A stretch of DNA of 38,727 bases from Bacteroidaceae bacterium (GCA_024697785.1 JAILEU010000195.1:1-38727); one strand, 5' to 3'; shown: positions 14,621 to 23,242, numbered from the stretch's first letter. Numbers and translations are program-made. Notes: a model not told the origin generated them from the sequence alone.

Positions 14621-15745
14621 TTAGTCGTTGAGCATCATCGGCATGAGCAGCATCAGCAGGTCGGTGTTCTCTTCCTGAAGGGTAGGGGTGATGACGCCGG
14701 CGCGGGACGGGTCGGAGACTTCGATGCAGATCTCCTCGCCGGAGATGTTGCTGATGATGTCCATGAGGAAGGTCGATTTGAAGCCGATGCTCATGGGCTC
14801 GCCGTCGTACTGGCAGATGATATGCTCTTCGGCCGAGGAGGCGAAGTCGAGGTCCTGGGCAGAAATGTGCAACTCGTTGTTCTGCAGGCGCAGTTTGACA
14901 AGGCTGCTGCTGGCAGACGAGCATACAGACACACGGCGGAGGGCACTCAGCAGGGCCTGACGGTTGATGGTGACCTTGTATGGGTTGCTCTGCGGGATGA
15001 CGGAGTTGTAGTTGGGATAGCGTCCCTCAATGAGGCGGCACACCAGACGGTGGTTGGGAAGCGTGAACACCGCGTTGCGGCTGTCGAAAGAGATGGCGAT
15101 GTCGTCAGCCTCCTTGCTCAGCAGTCCCTTCAGGATGTTGGCCGGCTTCTTGGGCAGGATGAAAGCGGCCTTCTCTTCGCCGTTGATGGAGAAAAACTTG
15201 TCGCGAACGAGTTTGTGGCCGTCGGAGGCAACCATGGTCAGGCTGTCGGCGTTGATGTCGAAGTAGATTCCGTTCATGACGGGGCGCAGCTCGTCGTCGG
15301 CTGTGGCAAAAAGCGTGCGGTTGATGCCGTCAAAAAGCGTGGTGGCGCTCATACTGAAGTTGACGGGTGTCTCGCCAAGCAAAGCGGTGGTGGGGTACTC
15401 GTCGGCCTGCTGGCCAACCATGCTGAACTTACCGTTCATGTATTCGATGGTGATGGCCATGTTGCTCTCGTTGACGTTGAAGACGATGGGCTGCTCGGGC
15501 AGTTCCTTGATGGCGTCGAGGATACTCTTCGAGCCGATGGCGAAATGTCCGTTGGCATCGTACTCAACGACGGGAAGCGAGGTGTCAAGTGTGGTCTCGT
15601 TGTCTGAGGCGGTAATGGAGAGGATGCCGTCCTCGAGGTTGAAAAGGAAACAGTCCAGAATGGGCAGGGCGCTCTTGGAATTGATGACACGGCCGATGGA
15701 CTGAAGGCGATTGCACAGCTCTGTGCTGGTTACTACGAATCTCAT
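14621..15745 (-). CDS. dnaN: DNA polymerase III beta subunit (sliding clamp)
   Basis: The 374-residue ring-forming processivity clamp. It begins MRFVVTSTELCNRLQSIGRV and shows the three tandem clamp domains. Segments such as LPILDCFLFNLED, EGRYPNYNSVIP and the C-terminal LLMLLMPMML tail are characteristic. It is not next to dnaA or gyrB here, which is common in Bacteroidetes. It is the first gene of a minus-strand run of seven genes. A near-consensus promoter lies about 50 bases upstream. Confidence 0.96.
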   Translation of the reverse strand: MRFVVTSTELCNRLQSIGRVINSKSALPILDCFLFNLEDGILSITASDNETTLDTSLPVVEYDANGHFAIGSKSILDAIKELPEQPIVFNVNESNMAITIEYMNGKFSMVGQQADEYPTTALLGETPVNFSMSATTLFDGINRTLFATADDELRPVMNGIYFDINADSLTMVASDGHKLVRDKFFSINGEEKAAFILPKKPANILKGLLSKEADDIAISFDSRNAVFTLPNHRLVCRLIEGRYPNYNSVIPQSNPYKVTINRQALLSALRRVSVCSSASSSLVKLRLQNNELHISAQDLDFASSAEEHIICQYDGEPMSIGFKSTFLMDIISNISGEEICIEVSDPSRAGVITPTLQEENTDLLMLLMPMMLND

Positions 15746-15794
15746 AATGCTATTTTATTATTGGTTTATTATTTTAAATAGGATATATTATCTG

Positions 15795-15826
15795 CAAAGA
15801 TAGACAAAATAACGCATCAACTGAAA
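15795..15826 (-). promoter_or_regulatory. Promoter of the dnaN cluster
   Basis: On the minus strand TTTC (15823-15826), 20 bases, TATCTTTG (15795-15802). It differs from consensus only at the last base of the upstream box. Confidence 0.65.
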
Positions 15827-15865
15827 AAAAGTTCAAAAAAAATAGTGTTGTAAGGAAAAAAAGCG

Positions 15866-15873
15866 TAAATTCG
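15866..15873 (+). promoter_or_regulatory. Possible promoter of the DUF3127 gene
   Basis: TAAATTCG at 15866-15873, about 22 bases before the ATG, resembles the TAnnTTTG box with one change. No good upstream TTTG box is at the right distance, so support is weak. Confidence 0.35.
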
Positions 15874-15895
15874 CAGCGGATTTTATAAGAAGTAT

Positions 15896-16318
15896 ATGGA
15901 ATTAACAGGAAAAATCATTATTGTTCAGCCCGAGCGTAGTGGTGTGAGCCAGCGTACGGGAACGGAATGGAAAGTTCAGGAATATGTATTGGAAACCATC
16001 AACGAGCAGTTCCCGCGCAAGATGGTTTTTGAGGTGTTCGGCGCCGATCGTATCGCCAATTTCAACATCAAGGCCGGTGAAGTGATGACCGTGTCGTTTG
16101 ATATCGATGCTAGCGAATACAAAGATCGTTGGTATAATCGCATTCGCGCCTGGAAGGTGGACCGTAATGTTACCGCCCAGCCTGTTGCTGCTCCGGCACC
16201 AGCTGGTGTCGCCCCGACTCCCGCTCCCGCTGTCGCTCCCGCTGCTCCTGCTCCCGCCTACACCGAACCTGTCCCGCAGGCTCCTGGCGAAGGCTCTGTG
16301 GACGACCTTCCCTTCTGA
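15896..16318 (+). CDS. DUF3127 domain protein, OB-fold-like with disordered tail
   Basis: A 140-residue protein. Residues 1-93 match DUF3127 (MELTGKIIIVQPERSGVSQR, FEVFGADRIANFNIKAGEV, YKDRWYNRIRAWKVDR), a small beta-rich domain resembling a single-stranded-DNA-binding OB fold. Residues 95-130 are a Pro/Ala-rich linker, and the tail ends acidic and hydrophobic, GSVDDLPF. That tail closely resembles the C-terminal tip of SSB (DDxPF), which recruits partner proteins. The resemblance supports an SSB-like role; function is otherwise unknown. It is divergent from dnaN. Confidence 0.8.
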   Translation: MELTGKIIIVQPERSGVSQRTGTEWKVQEYVLETINEQFPRKMVFEVFGADRIANFNIKAGEVMTVSFDIDASEYKDRWYNRIRAWKVDRNVTAQPVAAPAPAGVAPTPAPAVAPAAPAPAYTEPVPQAPGEGSVDDLPF

Positions 16319-16472
16319 TGGGACGTCGGAAAAACGAAGTTTCCGTTAAGCCAAATGACCAAAGCAAAGTTAGCTTAGGTATGGCGAGATAACGAAGGAT
16401 GTAATCCAGCTAAAAATAGTTTTTTTTTCATAATTTTTGTATCGTTTTTTGAAGTAAGCTTATTAAAACCGG

Positions 16473-16502
16473 GAAAGGCCGCGACGTGAGTTGCGGCCTT
16501 TC
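16473..16502. terminator. Bidirectional terminator between DUF3127 gene and rho
   Basis: A 13-bp stem (16473-16485 with 16490-16502, one G-U pair, loop GTGA) lies between two convergent genes. A short T run follows on the minus side (GGTTTTAATAAG) and a T-rich run on the plus side. Confidence 0.75.
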
Positions 16503-16525
16503 TATTTCTTGATTCCCTTGTTAGT

Positions 16526-18865
16526 TCAGGAGTTCATGCTCATCAGGAACTCCTCGTTTGAGCGGGTGTCCTCCAACCGTCCCTTGACGAAGTCCATCGC
16601 CTCGATGGGGTTCATGTCGGAGAGATACTTGCGGAGAATCCACATGCGGTTGAGCGTATCCTGGTCGTGCAGCAGGTCGTCGCGTCGGGTGCTTGACGCC
16701 ATGATGTTGACGGCGGGGAAGATGCGCTTGTTGCTGAGCGCGCGGTCGAGCTGGAGCTCCATGTTGCCTGTGCCTTTGAATTCCTCAAAGATGACCTCGT
16801 CCATCTTGCTACCGGTATCGATGAGCGCCGTAGCGATGATGGTGAGCGATCCGCCGTCCTCGATGTTGCGTGCGGCGCCGAAGAAGCGTTTGGGCTTGTG
16901 GAGGGCATTAGCGTCGACGCCACCTGACAGCACCTTGCCCGAAGCCGGGGCTACGGTGTTGTAGGCTCGCGCGAGGCGGGTGATGGAGTCGAGGAAGATG
17001 ACGACGTCGTGGCCGCACTCTACCATGCGCTTGGCTTTTTCGAGCACGATGCCGGCAATCTTCACGTGCCGGTCGGCGGGCTCGTCAAACGTAGAGGCGA
17101 TGACCTCGGCATTAACGCTACGGGCCATGTCGGTAACCTCTTCGGGGCGCTCGTCGATGAGCAGCACCATCATGTATACCTCCGGATGGTTGGCCGCGAT
17201 GGCGTTAGCGATGTCCTTCAGCAGAATGGTCTTTCCCGTCTTGGGCTGAGCGACGATGAGGCCGCGCTGTCCCTTGCCGATGGGCGAGAAGAGGTCGACG
17301 ACGCGGGCGGATAGGTTGTCGTTGTTGCCCGTGCAGAGGCGGAACTTCTCGTCAGGGAAGAGGGGCGTGAGATGCTCGAAGGGGACGCGGTCGCGCACAA
17401 TCTCGGGGTCCAGACCGTTGATCTTCTCGATGGACGAGAGGGGGAAATACTTCTCGCCTTCCTTGGCCGGACGGAGGGTGCCTTCGACGACGTCGCCCGT
17501 CTTGAGGCCGTAGTGCTTAATCTGATTCTGCGAGACGTAAATGTCGTCGGGCGAGGGCAGGTAGTTGTAGTCCGATGAGCGGAGCAGGCCGAAGTTGTCG
17601 GGGAGGATTTCAAGCACACCCATACACTTTATCATGTCTTCGAAGTCGTAGAGGTTCTCCATCTCGGCCTTGCGCTTCTCCTCTTCCTGCTGAGCCAGGA
17701 GTTCTTTTTCCAGACTCTCTTTCTCCAGCCGTTCTTTCTCCTGCTGACGGCGTTCTTCCTTCTCCTGTGCGCGGCGCTCCTGCTCTTGCAGGCGACGTTC
17801 TTCCTCCTCGATGCGCCCTTGCCTCTCCTGCAGGCGGCGTTCGGCTTCGAGGATGCGTTGTTGTGTGTCCATGCGGCGCAGGGCCTGCGGAGCAGCTTTT
17901 CCTTCGGGCATCTTTGCTGTGGTGGAATTCTCCGGCTCGATGGGCGCAGTTTCCTTCAAAGCGGGGTCGTCGCTGAAAAGGGTAGGGGTGTTGTCTGCGG
18001 CAACATCGGCGTTGGCGCCTCCCTGAGAGGCTTTTTTCTTCTTTGATCGTCCGGCTTTCCGCTGCGGCTCGTCCAGCTTGGTCTGCTCGAACTTGTCAAT
18101 CAGCTCGGCGGGCAGTTCGGCGGGCTCGGAAGGCATGTCCTCGATGGGCACAAAGTCGCTGGATTCGCCTTTGGGCTGGGCTTGTGTGTCGGCGCCTTTT
18201 GCTTGCTCAGCGGTGGTTTCTGCTTTTCCGGCGGTGGCTTCGGTCGGGGCTGCGGCTGCTTCTGCCTGAGCGGCAGCAGCCTTCTCGGCCTCTACGAGAG
18301 CTTTTGGCTTGCGCCCGCGGCGCTTCTTGGGCTGAGCGACAGCTTCGCCTTCGGCCGACGGGGCAGCCTCGCCTGACTGTGCCTCGGGCTGAGGCTTCTC
18401 TTCCTGCTTGGGGCTTGCCTCCGGCTGGGGCGTAGCCGCCTTTTCGCCTTTCCTGTTTTTCTTCGCCTTAGGCTGTTCGGGCGTCTCGGGGGTCTTCTTT
18501 TCGGTCTCTTGGACAGCCGCTTTCTCGGCCTCGTCGTTGTTGGCCGAAGCCGGCTTGTCGTTGCCGTTGGGCGCGACTGGTTTCGACACGGTCTGTGGCA
18601 CTTCGTCGAACTTCTTGCCTTTGTCCTGGTTGGCCGAATATACCTTGCTGATGGTGCCGGTCTTATTGATACGGTTGCGTTGCTTCTTCTCTGCGGCAGC
18701 CTCTTTCTCTGCGGCTTTCTGCGAGCCCGCTATGGCCTGTGCGTCAAGAATCTGATAAATGAGGTCGCGCTTTTCGTACGATTTGATGTTTTTGATTTCA
18801 AATTCAGCGGCAATGTCCTGCAGTTCCTGCAGTTCTTTCTTGTTAAGTTGAATGATGTTGTACAT
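16526..18865 (-). CDS. rho: Transcription termination factor Rho with long disordered insert
   Basis: A hexameric RNA helicase that ends transcription. The 779-residue protein is far longer than E. coli Rho (419). Residues 1-45 are the SAP-like Rho N-domain. Residues about 50-335 are low complexity, rich in Ala, Glu, Lys, Pro and Gln. Residues about 335-404 are a highly charged helix ([20 protein letters not shown] type). The RNA-binding cold-shock domain follows at 415-485, then the ATPase: Walker [14 protein letters not shown] (539-551), Walker [17 protein letters not shown] (621-636), and C-terminal RNA loop [17 protein letters not shown] (685-701). The insert contains [11 protein letters not shown] (180-190), close to an AT-hook. 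Disordered Rho inserts in Bacteroides are reported to drive phase separation. Confidence 0.97.
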   Translation of the reverse strand: MYNIIQLNKKELQELQDIAAEFEIKNIKSYEKRDLIYQILDAQAIAGSQKAAEKEAAAEKKQRNRINKTGTISKVYSANQDKGKKFDEVPQTVSKPVAPNGNDKPASANNDEAEKAAVQETEKKTPETPEQPKAKKNRKGEKAATPQPEASPKQEEKPQPEAQSGEAAPSAEGEAVAQPKKRRGRKPKALVEAEKAAAAQAEAAAAPTEATAGKAETTAEQAKGADTQAQPKGESSDFVPIEDMPSEPAELPAELIDKFEQTKLDEPQRKAGRSKKKKASQGGANADVAADNTPTLFSDDPALKETAPIEPENSTTAKMPEGKAAPQALRRMDTQQRILEAERRLQERQGRIEEEERRLQEQERRAQEKEERRQQEKERLEKESLEKELLAQQEEEKRKAEMENLYDFEDMIKCMGVLEILPDNFGLLRSSDYNYLPSPDDIYVSQNQIKHYGLKTGDVVEGTLRPAKEGEKYFPLSSIEKINGLDPEIVRDRVPFEHLTPLFPDEKFRLCTGNNDNLSARVVDLFSPIGKGQRGLIVAQPKTGKTILLKDIANAIAANHPEVYMMVLLIDERPEEVTDMARSVNAEVIASTFDEPADRHVKIAGIVLEKAKRMVECGHDVVIFLDSITRLARAYNTVAPASGKVLSGGVDANALHKPKRFFGAARNIEDGGSLTIIATALIDTGSKMDEVIFEEFKGTGNMELQLDRALSNKRIFPAVNIMASSTRRDDLLHDQDTLNRMWILRKYLSDMNPIEAMDFVKGRLEDTRSNEEFLMSMNS

Positions 18866-18980
18866 ACGTAAATAATAAACCTGTCTCCAAAGGAGGGGAG
18901 TGGTGGCGGGCGAAAGCCCCTTTTTTTCTATTAGTGGGTTGGAATGGTAGAAAAACCTGCCGTTTTTTCTTTTCGGCCCG

Positions 18981-18988
18981 CAAAGATA
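18981..18988 (-). promoter_or_regulatory. Probable -7 box of rho
   Basis: On the minus strand TATCTTTG at 18981-18988, giving a leader of about 110 nt. No good TTTG box is seen at the expected distance. The spacer 18866-19059 otherwise shows only AT-rich runs. Confidence 0.5.
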
Positions 18989-19059
18989 GGCATTATCTTT
19001 TTAAAAAGTGCACAACTCTTGCTGTTTTTTGTTTTTTTTAATGATTATCGAGGCTGTTT

Positions 19060-19668
19060 TTACTTTTCCGCTTTTAGCGTGCGGTTGATTTGTTCGATGT
19101 AGTCGAGCAGCTCGTCGCGTCCTGTGCCCTTTTCGGCCGAGGTCACGAAGTAGGGCGGAAGTTCTTCCCATTGTTCGGACAGCTTGTCCAGATAGGCGCG
19201 CACGTTTTCGCGCAGCCGTCCCCCGCCCAGCTTGTCGGCCTTGGTGAAGACGATGGAAAAGGGCACTCCGTTCTCGCCCAGCCATTCGATGAAGCGTAGG
19301 TCGATGTCGAGGGGTGCATGACGGCAGTCGATGAGCAGGAAGAGGTTGGTCATCTGCATGCGGTTGAGGATGTAGCTCTCGATGATTTGCTGCAGTTTCT
19401 CACGCTGTTCCTTGCCGCGGCTGGCATAGCCGTAGCCCGGCAGGTCAACGATGTACCATTGTCCGTTGACGAGGAAGTGGTTGATAAGCATGGTCTTGCC
19501 CGGGGTGGACGAGGTCATGGCCAGTCCATGTTTGCGTGTGAGCATGTTGATGAGGCTCGACTTGCCGACGTTCGATCGGCCGATGAAGGCATACTCCGGG
19601 AGGCCGTCCTGCGGACAGCGGGCGATGTCGGTGTTGCTGATGACGAATGTGGCGCTTTTTATCTCCAT
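19060..19668 (-). CDS. engB: Ribosome-biogenesis GTP-binding protein EngB (YihA/YsxC)
   Basis: A 202-residue GTPase required for assembly of the large ribosomal subunit. G motifs: G1 [12 protein letters not shown] (about 31-42), the G2 threonine in [12 protein letters not shown]3 DLPGYG, and G4 TKADKLGGG. The ATG at 19668 gives the standard N-terminus [14 protein letters not shown]. It is divergent from recR, with promoters back to back in the 99-base gap. Confidence 0.96.
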   Translation of the reverse strand: MEIKSATFVISNTDIARCPQDGLPEYAFIGRSNVGKSSLINMLTRKHGLAMTSSTPGKTMLINHFLVNGQWYIVDLPGYGYASRGKEQREKLQQIIESYILNRMQMTNLFLLIDCRHAPLDIDLRFIEWLGENGVPFSIVFTKADKLGGGRLRENVRAYLDKLSEQWEELPPYFVTSAEKGTGRDELLDYIEQINRTLKAEK

Positions 19669-19696
19669 AAAACGGGGTCTTGTGTAGATTTTGGGG

Positions 19697-19734
19697 CAAA
19701 GATACGTTTTTTCTTTGAATAATCCGTATCTTTG
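19697..19734. promoter_or_regulatory. Symmetric back-to-back -7 boxes of engB (-) and recR (+)
   Basis: CAAAGATA at 19697-19704 (TATCTTTG on the minus strand, for engB) and TATCTTTG at 19727-19734 (for recR) form an inverted pair 22 bases apart. Each -7 box lies where the other promoter's upstream box would be, so the two promoters probably compete for polymerase. Confidence 0.6.
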
Positions 19735-19767
19735 CGGACAAAAACGAAAGAACGGCCACAGAACAGG

Positions 19768-20388
19768 ATGTCGGAGCAGTATTCATCGGTTCTTTTAGAG
19801 CGGGCGGTGAGCGAGTTTGCCAAGCTGCCAGGCATAGGGCGCAAGACGGCGTTGCGCCTTGTGCTATACCTGCTTCGCCAGCCGGTGGACGAGTCTGACG
19901 CGTTTGCTGCCGCCGTGTCTGAGCTGCGCCATCAGGTGCGCTACTGCCGCGTCTGCCATAACATTTCCGATACCGACACGTGTGAGATCTGTGCCAATCC
20001 CCGGCGCGATGCCTCTACCGTGTGTGTGGTAGAGACGGTACGCGACGTCATCGCGCTCGAGAACACCGGCATCTACCGCGGCCTCTATCATGTGCTGGGC
20101 GGCGTCATCTCGCCTATGGACGGCACAGGCCCCGCCGACCTCGAGATTGACAGCCTTGTGGAGCGGGTGAGGGCCGGAGGCATCGAAGAGGTCATCTTTG
20201 CCCTTAGCTCGACGATGGAGGGCGACACAACCAACTTCTACCTCTATCGTAAGCTGTCGCCTTTCGGCGTCCGTCTCTCGGTGCTTTCGCGCGGCCTTTC
20301 CGTAGGCGACGAACTGCAGTACACGGACGAGGCTACGCTGGGCCGCTCGCTTGTCAACCGCACGCCTTTCGACGGCACCTCACGCTAG
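19768..20388 (+). CDS. recR: Recombination mediator protein RecR
   Basis: A 206-residue DNA-binding protein of the RecFOR pathway. The start is the ATG at 19768 ([17 protein letters not shown]). An earlier in-frame TTG at 19732 lies inside the promoter -7 box and is rejected. It has a helix-hairpin-helix ([12 protein letters not shown]), a C4 zinc finger with Cys60, Cys63, Cys72 and Cys75, and a Toprim domain ([20 protein letters not shown] through [16 protein letters not shown]). Length is typical. Confidence 0.96.
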   Translation: MSEQYSSVLLERAVSEFAKLPGIGRKTALRLVLYLLRQPVDESDAFAAAVSELRHQVRYCRVCHNISDTDTCEICANPRRDASTVCVVETVRDVIALENTGIYRGLYHVLGGVISPMDGTGPADLEIDSLVERVRAGGIEEVIFALSSTMEGDTTNFYLYRKLSPFGVRLSVLSRGLSVGDELQYTDEATLGRSLVNRTPFDGTSR

Positions 20389-20491
20389 ATTCTTATTAAC
20401 GATTTGACTATCTCATGTTATTTTAAATTGTTCAATTTTACTTTGCATCGTCCTCAAAAGATCCAAATAATCCAATCGTAAATAATTATTA

Positions 20492-20519
20492 AATCGTAAA
20501 TCGTCAAATAGTAAATAAT
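20492..20519. repeat. Short heptamer array upstream of the membrane-protein gene
   Basis: Four 7-bp units: AATCGTA, AATCGTC, AAATAGT, AAATAAT. The 146-base spacer after recR is otherwise AT-rich without a clear promoter. Confidence 0.4.
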
Positions 20520-20534
20520 GTATGTTCTAAATGT

Positions 20535-21074
20535 ATGAAGATGATGACCAACCAACAAATACTCCGTCGCCTGCGTATTGAATTCTTCCTCTATGTCCTG
20601 CTGGCTGTGCTGCTTGTGGTGCTCTACGAGACGCACGTCTTTGTGGAAGGTGCGCTGGTGGGCAACGCCGGAGCCGTCTATACGGCCGAGAGCGCCGGTA
20701 TCCTGCTTGCCGTCATCTTGACGCCCGTGGCGCTGAAGTCCTTCCACAAGGCCCTCGTGCGAATGGCCTATATGGAGGATGACGAAGCGCGCCGCCGTTG
20801 CTACGTCAAGTGGAGCGAGATCCGCCTCGCCATGTTTATCGCCGTGGTGCTGCTGAACATCTCCGTCTATTACATGACCGTCGATAACATGTGCGGCTAC
20901 TGCGCCATCATCGGCGTCATCGCCTCGCTCTTCTGCTGGCCGACAAAGGACGGCGTGGCAACGGAGCTCACCATGAAGGAGGAAGAAGAGGTCGTGGCGG
21001 CCTCTCCCCAGCCCTCTCCTGAAGAAGAAGGGGCGGATGAGGACGGTAAGGAAGAAACGAATACCGAGCCCTGA
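20535..21074 (+). CDS. Conserved hypothetical membrane protein
   Basis: A 179-residue protein I do not recognise by name. It has four probable membrane segments: FFLYVLLAVLLVVLY (about 17-31), AGILLAVILTPVAL (about 54-67), LAMFIAVVLLNISVYY (about 98-113) and YCAIIGVIASLFCW (about 121-134). A charged loop EDDEARRRCY lies between the second and third. The last 40 residues are acidic and Pro-rich, presumably cytoplasmic. Start choice is uncertain among Met1, Met3 and Met4. The stop overlaps the glycosyltransferase start by one base (TGATG), so translation is coupled. The two proteins may act together at the inner membrane. Confidence 0.65.
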   Translation: MKMMTNQQILRRLRIEFFLYVLLAVLLVVLYETHVFVEGALVGNAGAVYTAESAGILLAVILTPVALKSFHKALVRMAYMEDDEARRRCYVKWSEIRLAMFIAVVLLNISVYYMTVDNMCGYCAIIGVIASLFCWPTKDGVATELTMKEEEEVVAASPQPSPEEEGADEDGKEETNTEP

Positions 21075-22261
21075 TGGACCTGTCGATAATTATTGTCAAC
21101 TACAACGTCAAGCACTACGTGGAGCAATGCCTCCATGCTGTGTTCCGCTCGGTGTGTCCATACGACTACGAGGTGTTCGTCGTCGATAACTGTTCGTCCG
21201 ACGGCTCTATACCTTATTTAAAAGAGCGCTATCCGCAGGTGCACTTTATAAGTAACACCGATAATGTCGGCTTCGCCCGAGCCAACAACCAGGCCGTCCG
21301 TCTGTCCAGAGGACGTTATGTGCTGCTGCTCAACCCCGACACCATCGTGGCCGAGCACACGCTTGCCGACAGCGTGCGGCTGATGGACAGCCATCCTGAC
21401 GCCGGCGGATCCGGCACGCGCATGCTGCGTACCGACGGCAGCTTTGCCCTTGAGTCGCGACGCGGACTGCCCACCCCCTTCGTGGCTTTCTGCAAGATGT
21501 CCGGGCTGACGAAGCTCTTCCCCTACAGCCGCACGTTCGGCCGCTACTATATGCGCTATCTCGACGAGAACGTCGAAAACGAGATAGAGATCATCTCCGG
21601 CGCCTATATGATGCTGCGGCGCGAGGCGCTCGACAAGGTGGGGCTGCTCGACGAGACGTTCTTCATGTATGGCGAGGACATCGACCTCTCGTACCGTCTG
21701 CTGAAGGGCGGCTACAAGAACTACTACAGCCCGTCGCCCATCCTCCACTATAAAGGCGAGAGCACCGAGAAGAGCTCCTTCCGCTATGTCTATACGTTCT
21801 ACAACGCCATGCAGCTCTTCTTCAATAAGCACTTCCACCGCTACGGGCTGCTCGTCTCGCTGCCTATCAGCGCAGCCATCTGGGTGCGCTCGGCCTTTGC
21901 CTATGTGGGTGGCAAGCTCAGCCGCGAGCGCCGCATCGAGCGCACGCCGCCCGCCTATCGCTGCCTGCTGGTGGGCGCTCCCGCTATGCTCGAGGCTGCA
22001 TCGGCGTTGCTCGCAGCCCACTATCCGTCGGCACCCTTCGAATGCATCGAAGGCACAGAGGCTACCCTGCCCGAGGGACATCTGTCGAGACCCGAACTTT
22101 GGGAAGAGTACGATATGGTGGTCTATGATACGGACAGCTATAGCTACGAAACCATCCTGCGTAACCTGGCCTCCACGTCCTCGCAAGGCTTGAAGCTGGG
22201 CACGTGGTCGTCCCGCACCTCCCTGCTCATCAACGAGAACGTTGTGCTTTCAGCCATTTAG
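21074..22261 (+). CDS. Family 2 glycosyltransferase (rhamnosyltransferase-like)
   Basis: A 395-residue GT-A fold enzyme that transfers a sugar from a nucleotide donor, probably to a cell-surface polysaccharide. N-terminal LSIIIVNYNVKHYVEQCL, FVVDNCSSDGS, NVGFARANNQAV and LLLNPDTIV (the DxD-like site near residue 92) are standard. GEDIDLSYRLLKGGY at about 197-211 is the acceptor-side motif. A hydrophobic segment near 255-275 (LLVSLPISAAIWVRSAFAYV) may attach it to the membrane. From about residue 293 a 100-residue Rossmann-like extension follows that is not part of GT2. It is not in a large polysaccharide cluster, only coupled to the upstream membrane protein. Confidence 0.88.
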   Translation: MDLSIIIVNYNVKHYVEQCLHAVFRSVCPYDYEVFVVDNCSSDGSIPYLKERYPQVHFISNTDNVGFARANNQAVRLSRGRYVLLLNPDTIVAEHTLADSVRLMDSHPDAGGSGTRMLRTDGSFALESRRGLPTPFVAFCKMSGLTKLFPYSRTFGRYYMRYLDENVENEIEIISGAYMMLRREALDKVGLLDETFFMYGEDIDLSYRLLKGGYKNYYSPSPILHYKGESTEKSSFRYVYTFYNAMQLFFNKHFHRYGLLVSLPISAAIWVRSAFAYVGGKLSRERRIERTPPAYRCLLVGAPAMLEAASALLAAHYPSAPFECIEGTEATLPEGHLSRPELWEEYDMVVYDTDSYSYETILRNLASTSSQGLKLGTWSSRTSLLINENVVLSAI

Positions 22262-22283
22262 TTGAAAATGTCTGTCTGTTATT

Positions 22284-22307
22284 AGGAGTTCAGGAGTTCA
22301 GGAGTTC
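22284..22307. repeat. 8-bp tandem repeat AGGAGTTC x3
   Basis: Three exact copies in a row, 22 bases after the glycosyltransferase stop. It is partly complementary to the AACTC-containing heptamer array downstream. Confidence 0.7.
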
Positions 22308-22355
22308 AGACGATTGTCCTGCATGCCGTTGGCCATTAACAAATCATTTTTTCTT

Positions 22356-22432
22356 AACTCTTAACTCTTAACTCTTAATTTTTAACTCTTAACTCTCAAC
22401 TCCCAACTCTTAACTCTTAACTCTCAACTCCC
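22356..22432. repeat. Heptamer tandem array AACTCTT x11
   Basis: Eleven consecutive 7-bp units (AACTCTT most often, with AACTCTC, AACTCCC and one AATTTTT) end one base before the ATG of the GNAT gene. No promoter or Shine-Dalgarno sequence is visible in the gap 22262-22433, so the array occupies the place of the translation initiation region. Confidence 0.85.
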
Positions 22433-22433
22433 C

Positions 22434-22937
22434 ATGCCCTATATCCTACGCGCTCCTGAACCCGAAGACCTCGATTTGCTGTTCCGCCTGGAAAACGACC
22501 CTGCGGTCTGGACGGTGTCGTCAAGCCACATGCCCTATTCGCGCTACGCCCTCAAACAGTATATCCTGACGTGCCAGAACGACTTTTTTGCCGAGAAGCA
22601 GCTGCGCCTGATGGTTCAGCCGCAGGGTGGGGGCGAGGCGGAAGCCATTGTCGACCTCTTCAACTTCAGTCCCCTTGACGGCCGTGCCGAGCTGGGGCTG
22701 GTGGTCGATGGCGCCTCCCGCGGACGCGGCGTGGGGCAGCAGGCGTTGGCGCTGTTGTGCGACTATGCCGCCCGCACGCTCGGGCTCCGCATGATTTTCT
22801 GCCAGATCTTTGCCGATAACGCCGCATGCCGCCATCTGTTTGCCAAAATGGGTTTCAAAGAGGTCGCCACACTCCCAAAATGGGTGCAGGCTGAGGGCAT
22901 TTTGCACGATTTAGTGGTTGTTCAACGATTTTTTTGA
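22434..22937 (+). CDS. GNAT family N-acetyltransferase
   Basis: A 167-residue acetyl-CoA-dependent acyltransferase of the RimJ/RimL/SpeG-like branch. The opening YILRAPEPEDLDLLFRLEND is typical. The acetyl-CoA loop is LVVDGASRGRGVGQQALALL (about 92-111), followed by IFCQIFADNAACRHLFAKMGF. The substrate cannot be told from sequence. The start abuts a heptamer array. No partner gene is obvious, since tRNA-Asp with its own promoter follows. Confidence 0.82.
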   Translation: MPYILRAPEPEDLDLLFRLENDPAVWTVSSSHMPYSRYALKQYILTCQNDFFAEKQLRLMVQPQGGGEAEAIVDLFNFSPLDGRAELGLVVDGASRGRGVGQQALALLCDYAARTLGLRMIFCQIFADNAACRHLFAKMGFKEVATLPKWVQAEGILHDLVVVQRFF

Positions 22938-22955
22938 AAAAAAACTTGAAAAACG

Positions 22956-22986
22956 TTTGCAGGTATGAAAAAAGTGCGTACCTTTG
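22956..22986 (+). promoter_or_regulatory. Promoter of tRNA-Asp
   Basis: TTTG at 22956-22959, 19 bases, TACCTTTG at 22979-22986: a consensus match. Transcription would start about 70 bases before the tRNA. Confidence 0.75.
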
Positions 22987-23063
22987 CAACCGCAATCCGG
23001 GAGGACAGCAGAGAAAAGTAAAAAGAAAAAAGCGTTTTCATAATAGTTTTAGATAGTTAGATT

Positions 23064-23138
23064 GGTGCGTTAGTTCAGCCTGGTTAGAATGCCTGCCTGT
23101 CACGCAGGAGGTCACGGGTTCGAGTCCCGTACGCACCG
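23064..23138 (+). tRNA. tRNA-Asp (anticodon GTC)
   Basis: A 75-nt cloverleaf. The acceptor stem pairs GGTGCGT at 23064-23070 with ACGCACC at 23131-23137, with discriminator G at 23138. The anticodon stem CCTGC/GCAGG encloses the loop CTGTCAC with anticodon GTC. The T arm is ACGGG-TTCGAGT-CCCGT. The CCA end is not encoded. Confidence 0.97.
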
Positions 23139-23145
23139 CAGAAGA

Positions 23146-23178
23146 AAGGAGTTCGTGAGAATTCCTTCTTTTGTTTTT
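23146..23178 (+). terminator. Intrinsic terminator of tRNA-Asp
   Basis: AAGGAGTT (23146-23153) pairs with AATTCCTT (23160-23167), with one G-U pair and a 6-nt loop. It is followed by CTTTTGTTTTT ending at 23178. Confidence 0.75.
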
Positions 23179-23242
23179 ATGCGCTTTTGCAAACAAATCA
23201 TCGTAGTTGTAGCCACTGATGGAGCACCATTTTAGGAAAAAA

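Noticed and set aside
14420-15607. A 395-residue plus-strand frame opposite dnaN and the exonuclease, and similar long antisense frames at 3104-4198, 6400-8061, 21218-22186 and 37775-38725
   Set aside because: These follow from high GC codon bias in the real genes. Their residue composition is unnatural (Val/Gly/Asp or Arg/Ser/Pro-rich), and the opposite strand codes for a clear known protein in each case, or for a convincing signal-peptide protein in the last.
19732-19767. A TTG start 12 codons upstream for recR
   Set aside because: The TTG is part of the promoter -7 box, and the ATG at 19768 gives the standard RecR N-terminus.
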